NCBI GenBank assembly: GCA_013821525.1
Contig: JACDGR010000065.1
Span: 1-12,353 of the forward strand
DNA: 12,353 nt
DNA from: Actinomycetota bacterium
Lineage (GTDB): Bacteria > Actinomycetota > Thermoleophilia > Gaiellales > Gaiellaceae
Reading direction: 5' to 3'
The notes under the pieces were generated by a model that saw nothing but the letters and a program-made list of their open reading frames with translations, ran no database searches and was not told where the DNA came from. A program made the position numbers and the translations under genes. Shown here one piece after another: positions 1 to 7,411 of this stretch (position 1 is the stretch's first letter; every line of letters starts with the position of its first letter).

Positions 1-461
1 CCCCGAACGCTCCCAACAAGAGCGGACGAGGCAGGAGGGACCGCCCTCAAGTTCTACGAGCTACGGGACAACCTCGCACGCTCGGCGTCAAGCGCGGTCG
101 CGAGCGGCTCGAGCTCGCCGTCGGCGAGTCGGCCCTGATCGACCCGGGCACGCCGCACAAGTTCTGGAACGCCGGCGACGACACGCTGCGCTTTCGCGCC
201 GAGGTGCGGCCCGCGCTGCAGTTCGAATCTCTGATCGAGACGATGTTCGCTCTCGCCGCAGACGGCAAGACGAACACGAAGGGCATGCCCGGCCCGCTCC
301 GCCTCGCGGTGATCGCGAACCATCACTTCGACGTTGTGCGCCTGCCCCTCGTGCCCCACGCGCTGCAAAAGCCGGCGCTGATCGGCGGCTCCCTCCTCGG
401 CAAGGCCGTCGGCTATCGCCCGACCTACGAGGCGCTCGCCGGCACGCCCGCAACCGCATGA
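1..461 (+). pseudogene. Decayed cupin-domain protein gene (frameshifted, internal deletion, 5' end at window edge)
   Basis: The intact part is the frame running from about 75 to the TGA at 459-461. It contains the second cupin motif, read as GESALIDPGTPHKFWN (123-170), with the conserved His at 156 and Asn at 168. After it comes a helical tail (NTKGMPGPLRLAVIA and onward) like that of actinobacterial cupin proteins of about 160 residues. Upstream, the protein-like stretch ADEAGGTALKFYELR lies in a different frame (22-66), and ERSQ at 5-16 in a third. Between FYELR and TLGVKRG the roughly 20-25 residues that should carry cupin motif 1 (the HxH...E metal ligands) are absent. The product would lack half its metal site. 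I read this as a pseudogene. Poor sequence quality near a contig end could explain the small shifts, but less easily the missing block. The family assignment is from recognition, and the substrate is unknown. Confidence 0.6.
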
Positions 462-521
462 GCACGGACCCGGCCGGGGACTTCGCCTGATCGCGCAGTC
501 TCCGGCCGGAAAAATCCGTGC
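462..521 (+). other. Long two-stem hairpin directly after the cupin stop codon
   Basis: An outer 7-bp stem pairs 462-468 (GCACGGA) with 515-521 (TCCGTGC). Inside it, a 13-bp stem pairs 470-482 with 497-509 (CCGGCCGGGGACT with AGTCTCCGGCCGG, one G-U wobble), with a 14-nt loop at 483-496. The stems are separated by C469 on one side and AAAAA (510-514) on the other. GTGC at 518-521 can instead pair with GCAC at 529-532, so two structures compete. No T-run follows on either strand, so it is not a standard intrinsic terminator. It could be a non-canonical terminator for the cupin remnant, a leader element for the genes starting near 559, or a protein-binding palindrome. The pairing is seen directly; any role is inference. 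Confidence 0.55.
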
Positions 522-546
522 AAATCCCGCACATCGCTGTTAGTCT
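518..546 (+). promoter_or_regulatory. Weak candidate promoter for the 559/1329 gene pair
   Basis: TAGTCT at 541-546 fits the loose actinobacterial -10 pattern TAnnnT. GTGCAA at 518-523, 17 nt upstream, matches TTGACA at three of six positions. Transcription would begin near 553, about 6 nt before the ATG at 559. That would give an almost leaderless message, which agrees with the lack of a Shine-Dalgarno sequence there. In GC-rich DNA this match could be chance. Confidence 0.2.
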
Positions 547-558
547 CGTCCACCTCGA

Positions 559-1332
559 ATGTCGGCTGCGGAACCACATCGGCACCTTCGGCGTGTGTTC
601 ATCGGCGGGTATCGCGTCTCGGACGTGGAGGTCGCTCTCGCCTCACTGGAATTCTCCCTGGGCCAGATTCGCCTCGAGCTCACGTCCCTGCAGCGCCGGG
701 TCAACGTCGACGAAGGCGTGATCGACGATCAGCAGGCACGCCTCGCCGCACTGCGTACTGCCGAATCCAAGGCGCTCGCGCAGGTCGCCCTCCTGGAGGA
801 AGCGCGAGCCGACAGCGCCCGCGAGACGGCTTGGCGGATCGAGGCGGCCGAGCAGGAGGCTGCCGCGGCGCAGGCCGAAGCTCAGCGCGTTCGCGCCGAG
901 CACGACGAGCTCCTCCGCAGGCTGCAGGAGCTGACGCGCGACCTGGGCGCAGACGACGTGCCCGAGCGACCCGCGAGCGACGAGCCCGAGAGCGACTCCC
1001 AGCCGACACCACCGGTCGTGACGCTCCTTCCCCGTGAGGCTGCGCCGGAACCCACCGCCGCCTTCGAGACGAGCGTGGAGCTCGACGCGGGACCGTTCGA
1101 CGACCTCGCCTCGCTGACCGCTTTCGAGCAGTCACTCGCCGAGGTACCGCAGATCGCAGAGATCTACGTGCGCAGCTACGAAGAGGGCCGCGCAACGTTC
1201 GAGCTACAGCTGCGAGAGCCCACCGACGTGATCGACGCAATGTCGTCACGACTCCCGTACCGCCTCGACGTCACGGAGTCGGACGCGCGACGAATCGTAC
1301 TCACCGTTCTCCCGCTTGCGCTGCCCGCATGA
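559..1332 (+). CDS. Coiled-coil protein, DivIVA-like N-terminus and C-terminal alpha/beta domain, function unknown
   Basis: The protein has 257 residues and three visible parts. Residues 13-30 (FIGGYRVSDVEVALASL) resemble the short N-terminal motif of DivIVA-like proteins. Residues about 20-130 are Ala/Glu/Arg/Leu-rich with heptad spacing, a likely long coiled coil. Residues about 131-170 are an acidic, Pro/Ser-rich linker. Residues about 171-252 look like a compact alpha/beta domain (LDAGPFDDLASLTAFEQSL, EIYVRSYEEGRATFELQL, RRIVLTV). I see no signal peptide or membrane segment, so it is probably cytoplasmic. The ATG at 559 has no ribosome-binding site; a GTG at 595, just before FIGGYRV, is an equally possible start. 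Its stop overlaps the next gene's start (ATGA), so the two are probably translated together. A structural or polar scaffold role is plausible but unproven. Confidence 0.75.
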   Translation: MSAAEPHRHLRRVFIGGYRVSDVEVALASLEFSLGQIRLELTSLQRRVNVDEGVIDDQQARLAALRTAESKALAQVALLEEARADSARETAWRIEAAEQEAAAAQAEAQRVRAEHDELLRRLQELTRDLGADDVPERPASDEPESDSQPTPPVVTLLPREAAPEPTAAFETSVELDAGPFDDLASLTAFEQSLAEVPQIAEIYVRSYEEGRATFELQLREPTDVIDAMSSRLPYRLDVTESDARRIVLTVLPLALPA

Positions 1333-1742
1333 GCACGACCGTCGACGCGGCGATCGCGGATCTCCGGCAGCTCGGGTTGCTGGCACTCCTCGACGTGCTG
1401 CCGAGACGCCCCGGCGAGCGGCCCGAGGACACCCTCCTCGACCTGAAGCTCGTCGATGACCGCGCGCTCGCACTCGCACTCGCGATCCGCAGCGGCCGCA
1501 CGTTCGCGGGCCTCCGGCACACGGTTCCCGACCACCGACTGTTCCTTTACCTGCCCCTGCACGTCGCTCAGCGCGAACGCATCATCCCGCTCTCGCTCGT
1601 CGAGAATCGGCTGACGATCGCCTGCGCCTACCTCGACCCCGACCTGAGCGCGGTCGCCGACCGCTTCCCGAACCTCGAGCTAGAGCTGCTCGTCTCACCC
1701 CGCGTCGAGATCCTCCAGGCGCTGCAGCGCGTCGGCGCCTGA
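1329..1742 (+). CDS. Stand-alone MshEN / GspE-N-like domain protein
   Basis: The protein has 137 residues, about the size of the N-terminal MshEN (T2SSE_N) domain found on type II secretion and type IV pilus ATPases and on some regulators. The pattern fits: an N-terminal helix, then DTLLDLKLVDDRALALALAIRSGRTFAGLR (read in two parts, about residues 34-62) matching the family's LxxxxLVxxxxLxxALAxQxGxPF layout. Next come a LPLHVAQRERIIPLSLVENR segment (75-94), LTIACAYLDPD like the family's LTVAMADPxD, and an ILQAL end like the family's IxxAI. No ATPase domain follows, since the frame stops at 1740-1742. Some MshEN domains bind cyclic di-GMP through an RLGxxL-type motif; here that motif is degenerate, so ligand binding is doubtful. 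It shares ATGA with the coiled-coil gene, so the two products probably act together. The family call is from pattern recognition. Confidence 0.65.
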   Translation: MSTTVDAAIADLRQLGLLALLDVLPRRPGERPEDTLLDLKLVDDRALALALAIRSGRTFAGLRHTVPDHRLFLYLPLHVAQRERIIPLSLVENRLTIACAYLDPDLSAVADRFPNLELELLVSPRVEILQALQRVGA

Positions 1743-1855
1743 CCGCAGCCACGACCCTGGACGCCGGCGACGCCGGCGAATCTCTTGCCCGGTACATTCG
1801 ATCGACCGCCCGGTCGAAGAACAGGTCGCGCGCTGGTCGAGCGAAGTCGCCCGGA
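1743..1855. other. Convergent intergenic region with two hairpins
   Basis: This 113-nt gap separates the MshEN-like gene (plus) from treY (minus). It holds a perfect 7-bp stem with a 3-nt loop (CGCCGGC 1762-1768, GAC, GCCGGCG 1772-1778), which is also a 9-bp tandem duplication of ACGCCGGCG. It also holds a 6-bp stem with a 4-nt loop (TCGACC 1802-1807, GCCC, GGTCGA 1812-1817). Neither is followed by a T-run. They may serve as weak bidirectional transcription stops. Confidence 0.35.
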
Positions 1856-3774
1856 CTAGCCGCGGAGGCAGAGCGCGAGCCCGGGAACGCCGAGCACGTC
1901 GCGCCAACCTGCAGGCGCCGACACCTCGGTGCCCGGACGTACCGCCGCTGCGACGAGCACCTCGCCGCCGCGCACGTAGGCACACACGCCCGGCCCGAGG
2001 TCGAGCGGCTCGTAGGCGCCGCAGAACGCAGTCGCATGCTCGTTGCGGACGCTGAGCGCCTTCCACGTGATGTAGAGCTTGCGCGTCTCGTCCGTCGGCG
2101 CGCGGCCGCCGCGCAACTCCGCCAGGAGCCTCGACCGCTCGTCCCAGTCGACCGGGCGCCGGTTGTCGGGGTCAACGAGCGAGAGATCCTCCAGCTCGTC
2201 TCCGCGGTAGATGTCCGGAATGCCCGGTGCGGTCAGCTTCAGCAGAAGCTGCGCGCAGGCGAGCTGCAGTCCGGCGTTGCGAATGCGGTTGAGGAACGGA
2301 TCGTCGGCGATCAGCTCGGCCGCGCGTGCGGCGTAGCGCTGAACCGCTCGTTCGTGCTCCTCGTTCGGGGTCAGCCAGTCCGTCGAGACCTTCCCCTCGC
2401 GCAGCGCTTTCTCGAGATAGAGGTCGAGTCGCTCCTGCTCGATCGGCAGCGCCCCGACGAGCGTCTGGTAGACGAGCAGCTCCTCGCGTACGTCGTCGAG
2501 CCCGCCGAGCTCCGCGTGCCAGGCGCGCACGCGCTCTGCCCACTCATCCGCGAACCAGGTGAGCGCGACGATACGTGCGCGAACGTCGGCGAGCGCTTCG
2601 TGTCGTGCGTATACGTCGTCAGCAGGTGCAGAGGAAAGCGCTCGCTGCGCCGCAAATTCGCGGTGTGGAACTCTTCGACGCCGATCCCGAAGCGCCCGGG
2701 GCTGCCGCCGACCTCGTTGAGGGCCGAGAGCCTGAAGTACCGGTAGAACGCCGTGTCCTCGACGCCCTTCGCCATCACCGGGCCGGTCGTCTGCTGGAAA
2801 CGCACGATGAGGTCGTCGTTGCCTGGCTCGTCGAGGAACAGGATGTGCCGCAACTGCTCCGAGACGTTCGCGCGACCGATCTCCTCCCGGTCTGCGTCAG
2901 CGAGCTCGCCCGTCGTCGGCCGAACGTAGGTGCGGTAGACGTGAAACGAGGCGAGTGCGCCCGGCAGGTTCTCGATCTCGAGCTCCTGGTAGAGCCGACG
3001 CAACTCGGGCTCGAAGATGTTGATCGCCACCTCGAGCTTCGCCAGTGAGGCGATGTCCTCGAATCGGCGCGTGTCGCCCGTCAGTTGCTCGTAGAGCGCG
3101 GTGAACGCCGGCTCCGCGTCCACGTTCACGCAAACGCCCATCACGTCGTTCAGGAACTCGTAGCCCGTCGTGCCCTCGACCGGCCATTCGCGCAGCTCCT
3201 CACCCGGCTCGACGATCTTCTCCGCCCAGACGTGCGCGACCCCCGCTTCCGCAAGGCGCTCGAAGTAATCCGCCGGATCCGCCAGGCCGTCGGGGTGTTC
3301 GACCCGCACGCCGTCGATCAGGCCCTCGCGCACCAGCTCGATCATCTTGGCGTGCGTGCTCCAGAACACCTCCCAGTCTTCCTGCTTGACGCCCCCGAGC
3401 TCGCCGATGTCGAAGAACCGGCGATGAAACCCCGACCTCAGGTCGACATCGAAATACATCTGCCGTAAGCGCTCGTCGCGCCAGAACGGGTTCTCGGCGA
3501 CCGCTGCCATGTGATTCGGGACGATGTCGAGGATCACGCCGAGACCCGAGGTCGCGAGCTGCCGAAACTCGTCCTCGCCGCCGAGCTCCTGCGAGATGTT
3601 CCGCGGATCGACGACGTCGTAGCCATGCTGCGATCCCTCACGCGCCTGCAGGGACGGCGAGAGATAGAGATGCGAGCTTCCGAGCTCGCGCAGGTAGGGA
3701 ACGAGCGCTCGCGCCTGCGCGAAGCCGAACTCGGGCGTCAGCTGCAGCCGGTAGACCGAACGGAGATCGGGCAC
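1856..3774 (-). pseudogene. treY: Malto-oligosyltrehalose synthase, frameshifted
   Basis: TreY (GH13, EC 5.4.99.15) converts the reducing-end alpha-1,4 bond of maltodextrins to alpha-1,1, giving a trehalosyl end for TreZ. Recognisable motifs are YRLQLTPEFGF at the N-terminus, DIVPNHMA (region I), DGVRVEHPDGLADP (region II), WAEKIVEPGE with the acid/base Glu (III), PVEGTTGYEFLNDV, GPVMAKGVEDTAFYRY and LLTTYTHDTKRS with the stabilising Asp (IV). I chose GTG 3774, 10 nt after the glgX stop, over the ATG at 3828 because the extra residues are low-complexity and overlap glgX. The frame breaks near 2588: after THDTKRS the expected DVRARIVALTWFADEWAERV continues one frame over, to TAG 1858-1856. One missing base explains it, and restored length is about 639 residues, slightly short for TreY. 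The expected nucleophile Asp in region II is Glu (codon 3300-3298). As written, the gene makes a truncated protein. Confidence 0.88.
2586..2592 (-). other. treY: Single-base frameshift site in treY
   Basis: On the coding strand, AAG CGC TCG is followed by CC GAC GTT CGC where three bases are expected before GAC. Restoring one base, for example a second G to give TCG GCC GAC, rejoins THDTKRS to DVRARI. There is no slippery heptamer or pseudoknot-like follow-on that would suggest programmed slippage. This is a real mutation or a sequencing/assembly error. Confidence 0.85.
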
Positions 3775-3784
3775 GCGCGGAGCC

Positions 3785-5881
3785 TTACGCCCGCCGAAGC
3801 AGGACGATCGACCGCGACTCGACGACAATGTCGGCGCCGGGCGTCAACCGCTCGCCGCTCCAGGCACCGGTCGCGAGGTCGACCTCCCAGAACGTGCCGA
3901 ACCGGCGTGCGGGCAAACGAAACGTGGTCTCTTCGAAGTGCGCATTGAAGAGCAGCAAGAAGGAGTCGTCCCGCTCGACGTCGCCGTGCCGGGTCTGCGC
4001 CCCGTGCTCGTCGCCGTTCAGGAACGCGCCGATCGCGCGCGCCTCGGTGTTCTCCCAGTCGCGGCGCGTCATCCGGCGCCCGTCAGGACGCATCCACCAG
4101 ACGTCCGGCAGCTGCTCGCCCTTCCCCTCGAAGAACGTCGTGCGCCGGAACACGGGATGGTCGGCCCGCAGCTTGATCAGCTGCTTCGTGAACGCGAGCA
4201 GCCCTTCGTCGCACGACTCCCAGTCGAACCAGGAGATCTCGTTGTCCTGGCACCAGGCGTTGTTGTTTCCGTGCTGCGTGCGGCCCCACTCGTCGCCGCC
4301 AAGCAGCATCGGCACGCCCTGGGAGAGGAGAAGCGTCGTCAGGAAGTTCCGCTGTTGGCGGCCTCGGAGCGAGTTGATTCCCGGGTCGTCGGTCGGCCCC
4401 TCGACACCGCAGTTCCACGAGCGGTTGTCATCGGTGCCGTCCCGATTGTTCTCGCCGTTTGCCTCGTTGTGCTTCTCGTTGTACGAGACGAGGTCACGGA
4501 GCGTGAAGCCGTCATGGGCGGTGATGAAGTTGATCGACGCGAACGGTCTACGGCCGTCGCGCTGGTACAGGTCGGCTGATCCCCCGAAGCGCGATGCGAA
4601 CTCTGCAACCGGAACGTCACCCCGCCAGAAGTCGCGCATCACGTCGCGGTAGATGCCGTTCCACTCCGACCAGAGAATCGGGAAGTTCCCGACCTGGTAG
4701 CCGCCGGGGCCGACGTCCCAGGGCTCGGCGATCAGTTTCACCTGGGAGAGGATCGGGTCCTGGTGAATGATGTCGAAGAACGCCGAGAGGCGGTCGACGT
4801 CATAGAGCTCGCGGGCCAGCGCCGAGGCGAGATCGAAGCGGAACCCGTCCACGTGACAGTCGATGACGAAGTAGCGCAGCGAATCCATGATCAGCCGCAG
4901 GACCGCCGGATGCACCGGGTTGAGCGTGTTACCTGTGCCGGTGTAGTCCATGTAGAAGCGCGGCGTCTCCGGCACGAGCCGGTAGTAGCTCTCGTTGTCG
5001 ACGCCCTTGAAGCTGAGCATCGGGCCAAGCTGGTTCCCCTCGGCCGTGTGGTTGTAGACGACATCGAGAATCACTTCGATTCCCGCTCGATGCAGCGCCT
5101 TCACCATGCCCTTGAACTCGCGCACCTGGTCGCCGGTCGCCGAGTAGAGCGAGTGCGGTGCGAGATAGCCGATGCTCGAGTAGCCCCAGTAGTTCGTCAG
5201 CCCCCGATCATCGAGGAAGCCCTCGTCGACGATGTGGTGCACGGGCAGCAGCTCGACCGCGGTCGTACCGAGCGACTGCAGATAGGCGATCGCGTCCTCG
5301 CTCGCCAGACCGCCATAGGTCCCGCGAAGGTCTTCGCGGACACCGTCCCGACGCTTGGTGAATCCCTTCACGTGCGCCTCGTAGATCACCGTCTCGTTCC
5401 AAGGGGTACGAGGTCGAATCACCTCGTCGCCCTCCCAGTCAAAGGCGGGGTCGATCACGATCGACTTCGGAATCGCAGGAGCCGAGTCGGTCTCGTCGAT
5501 CGTCAGATCCGCGTCGGCTCCTCCCTCGCGCGGCACGTAGGGAAGGACGTTCGCGGCGTCCCAGTCGACCGCGCCTTCGATCGCCTTCGCGTACGGATCG
5601 ATCAGGAGCTTCGCGGGGTTGAAACGGCGACCGGCTGCAGGCTCGTATGGCCCATGGACGCGGTACCCGTACCGCTGCCCCGGGCCGACGCCCGGCAGGT
5701 AGACGTGCCAGTTGAACGCCGTCCGGTTGACGACCTCGATCCGCTCCTCTCCGCCGGCCTCGTCGAAGAGGCACAGCTCGACGCGAGTCGCATTCTCGGA
5801 GAAGAGCGAGAAGTTCGTTCCCTCGCTGTCCCAGACAGGGCCGAGCGGAAACGGGTCGCCCGGCCACACGTGGCGCGTCAC
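3785..5881 (-). CDS. glgX: Glycogen debranching enzyme (GlgX/TreX-type isoamylase)
   Basis: This is a full-length 698-residue GH13 enzyme that hydrolyses alpha-1,6 branches of glycogen, feeding linear maltodextrins to TreY. Order of parts: an N-terminal CBM48-type beta domain (about 9-100: PLGPVWDSEGTNFSLFSENA, YGYRVHGPYEP, KLLIDPYAKA), then the catalytic barrel. The barrel carries DVVYNHT (273-279), DGFRFDLASAL with nucleophile Asp350, AEPWDVGPGGYQVGNFP with acid/base Glu386, and ITAHDGFTLRDLVSY with Asp457. The stretch NGENNRDGTDDNRSWNCG followed by LLGGDEWGRTQ(H)GNNNAWCQDN is a GlgX hallmark. The C-terminal beta domain ends VVESRSIVLLRRA. The start is GTG 5881, sharing GTGA with the treZ stop. 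The treY start lies 10 nt after its TAA. All catalytic residues are present, so I expect activity. Between treZ and treY it plays the TreX role. Confidence 0.97.
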   Translation of the reverse strand: MTRHVWPGDPFPLGPVWDSEGTNFSLFSENATRVELCLFDEAGGEERIEVVNRTAFNWHVYLPGVGPGQRYGYRVHGPYEPAAGRRFNPAKLLIDPYAKAIEGAVDWDAANVLPYVPREGGADADLTIDETDSAPAIPKSIVIDPAFDWEGDEVIRPRTPWNETVIYEAHVKGFTKRRDGVREDLRGTYGGLASEDAIAYLQSLGTTAVELLPVHHIVDEGFLDDRGLTNYWGYSSIGYLAPHSLYSATGDQVREFKGMVKALHRAGIEVILDVVYNHTAEGNQLGPMLSFKGVDNESYYRLVPETPRFYMDYTGTGNTLNPVHPAVLRLIMDSLRYFVIDCHVDGFRFDLASALARELYDVDRLSAFFDIIHQDPILSQVKLIAEPWDVGPGGYQVGNFPILWSEWNGIYRDVMRDFWRGDVPVAEFASRFGGSADLYQRDGRRPFASINFITAHDGFTLRDLVSYNEKHNEANGENNRDGTDDNRSWNCGVEGPTDDPGINSLRGRQQRNFLTTLLLSQGVPMLLGGDEWGRTQHGNNNAWCQDNEISWFDWESCDEGLLAFTKQLIKLRADHPVFRRTTFFEGKGEQLPDVWWMRPDGRRMTRRDWENTEARAIGAFLNGDEHGAQTRHGDVERDDSFLLLFNAHFEETTFRLPARRFGTFWEVDLATGAWSGERLTPGADIVVESRSIVLLRRA

Positions 5882-7383
5882 TCGGTCACCTCGACGGTGC
5901 GGGCGTCGAAGTCGGCCACAAGGGTTGCGGAGCCGCGTCTCATCGTCAACACCTTGCCTTGGGCCGTGACATCGAGGCGGCGGGGCAGCGTCGCATGGAG
6001 ATCGAGCAGCCGCGCGTAGAACGGGTCCGGCTCGCCGTTTGAGATCACAGAGCGCTTTGCGGTCTGCGGGTCTTGTGGATCGGGAACCGACTCGCCGCCG
6101 AACGCCGAGAACGCTGCGAACTCTGCGCGCCTCCCTTCGCGCGTCGCTTCGGCGATCGCGGGGTCAACGTGGTCCGCGAAGAACTGGAACGGTGCCCGCT
6201 CGTCGTGCTCCTCGCCCATGAAGAGGAGCGGCGTGTTCGCAGAGAACAGGACTACCGCGAGCGCGACGCGGTGCGCGTCGGGTGCGAGCCGGTCGCCGAC
6301 CGCACGGTTCCCCACCTGGTCGTGATTCTGCGCGCAGACGACGAGGCGCTCGGGGCGGGGACGAGTCAGTTCGCGCACAAGACCCGACATCGTTCCAAAA
6401 TTCTCGTAGTACCCGTCCTGCTCTCCCGTCAGCAACACGTGCAACTCATGGTGCAGGTTGTCGAGCCACATCGCGTCGTGACCCCACTCCTCGAGCGGGC
6501 GGAAGTCGTCGGAACCCATCTCGCTGATCACGAGCCCGTCGACTCGCGACTTCAGCTCGGCGAGCACGTGCACCGGCGAGTCGTCGACGACGGCGTGCAC
6601 GGCGTCGAGCCGCAGGCCGTCGACCTTGAAGTGGCGTGTCCACAGCTCGGCATTGCCGATCGCCCACTCGCGCACTCCGCGCCGCGCGTAGTTGATCGCG
6701 CTACCCCACGCCGTCGTGTGCGCGTCCGTGAAGTAGGGGCCGAACGCGCCGATCGCCTCCGAGCCTGGGCCGATGTGGTTGTAGACGACGTCGAGCACGA
6801 CACCGAGCCCCACGCGATGCGCGGCGTCGACGAAGCGAGCGAGCGCCTCCGGTCCGCCATAGGCCGGATGTACGGCCGAGATATAGAGACCGTCGTACCC
6901 CCAGCCGCGGTCGCCGGGGAAGGTGCAGACCGGCATCAACTCGACGGCCGTGATACCCAGCTTCCGCAACCGAGCGAGGTCGGGAATCGCGGCGTCAAGC
7001 GTCCCCTCCGACGTGAAGGTGCCGACATGCAGCTCGTAGAGCAGCAAGTCGTCGAGCGCGAGCCCCGGCCCGTCTGCGATCTCGAACTGCGAGGTGTCGA
7101 TGACCCTGGAGGGGCCGCGCACCCCGGCCGGCTGACTACGCGAACAGGGGTCGGGTAGCAGCCGATCCCCGTCGAGCAAGAAGAGGTAGTCGTCGCCGGT
7201 CTCGACATCCGCCACTCCGGCAAACACGCCGTCACCGACCGGTTCCAGCCCATGGTCCGAGCCGGCGACACGTACCGCGACCCGCGTTGCGCTCGGGGCC
7301 CAGACGCGAAAGGAGACCCCGCTCCCTGCGAGCGGGACGGCGCCGAGCGGGCTCTGGGAGACCTGGGTTGCCACCCGCGGCAC
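5878..7383 (-). CDS. treZ: Malto-oligosyltrehalose trehalohydrolase
   Basis: TreZ (GH13, EC 3.2.1.141) cuts trehalose from the maltooligosyl-trehalose made by TreY. An N-terminal beta domain (SGVSFRVWAPSATRVAVRV) precedes the barrel. The barrel shows YELHVGTFTSEGT, TAVELMPVCTFPGDRGWGYDG, DVVYNHIGPGSE (region I), VDGLRLDAVHAVVDDS with the nucleophile Asp (II), VISEMGSDD with the acid/base Glu (III), and QNHDQVGNRAVGDRL with Asp (IV), then TPLLFMGEEHDERAPFQFF. All three catalytic residues are present. I prefer GTG 7383, which has GGCGGGGG 4 nt upstream; ATG 7413 or 7434 would add 10 or 17 residues and run into the divergent channel gene. The C-terminus is brief: after a few beta strands it stops at TVEVTE, making the protein (about 501 residues) shorter than many TreZ, so the C-terminal beta domain is reduced. 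It overlaps glgX by GTGA. Confidence 0.95.
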   Translation of the reverse strand: MPRVATQVSQSPLGAVPLAGSGVSFRVWAPSATRVAVRVAGSDHGLEPVGDGVFAGVADVETGDDYLFLLDGDRLLPDPCSRSQPAGVRGPSRVIDTSQFEIADGPGLALDDLLLYELHVGTFTSEGTLDAAIPDLARLRKLGITAVELMPVCTFPGDRGWGYDGLYISAVHPAYGGPEALARFVDAAHRVGLGVVLDVVYNHIGPGSEAIGAFGPYFTDAHTTAWGSAINYARRGVREWAIGNAELWTRHFKVDGLRLDAVHAVVDDSPVHVLAELKSRVDGLVISEMGSDDFRPLEEWGHDAMWLDNLHHELHVLLTGEQDGYYENFGTMSGLVRELTRPRPERLVVCAQNHDQVGNRAVGDRLAPDAHRVALAVVLFSANTPLLFMGEEHDERAPFQFFADHVDPAIAEATREGRRAEFAAFSAFGGESVPDPQDPQTAKRSVISNGEPDPFYARLLDLHATLPRRLDVTAQGKVLTMRRGSATLVADFDARTVEVTE

Positions 7384-7411
7384 GGTACCCCCGCCGGGCC
7401 AGGCTTCAACC

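Noticed and set aside
462..521. Hairpin as a classical rho-independent terminator or a named riboswitch
   Set aside because: No T-run follows on either strand, and I do not recognise the conserved core of any known riboswitch class.
1761..1778. 9-bp tandem repeat as a mobile-element or CRISPR trace
   Set aside because: Only two short GC-rich units; better described as a small palindromic hairpin between convergent genes.
2586..2592. Programmed -1 ribosomal frameshift in treY
   Set aside because: The local codons CGC TCG CCG do not form a slippery heptamer and no reason is known for TreY to be made this way; a one-base deletion is simpler.
3775..3828. Upstream ATG 3828 as the treY start
   Set aside because: It overlaps glgX by 44 nt and adds a low-complexity SSSRGRSS stretch absent from TreY; GTG 3774 places YRLQLTPEFGF at the usual distance from the N-terminus.
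4763..6019. Plus-strand open frame of 418 codons opposite glgX
   Set aside because: Antisense shadow of glgX with no recognisable domain and composition typical of complemented high-GC codons.
6073..7158. Plus-strand open frame of 361 codons opposite treZ
   Set aside because: Antisense shadow of treZ; no motif, no plausible ribosome-binding site.
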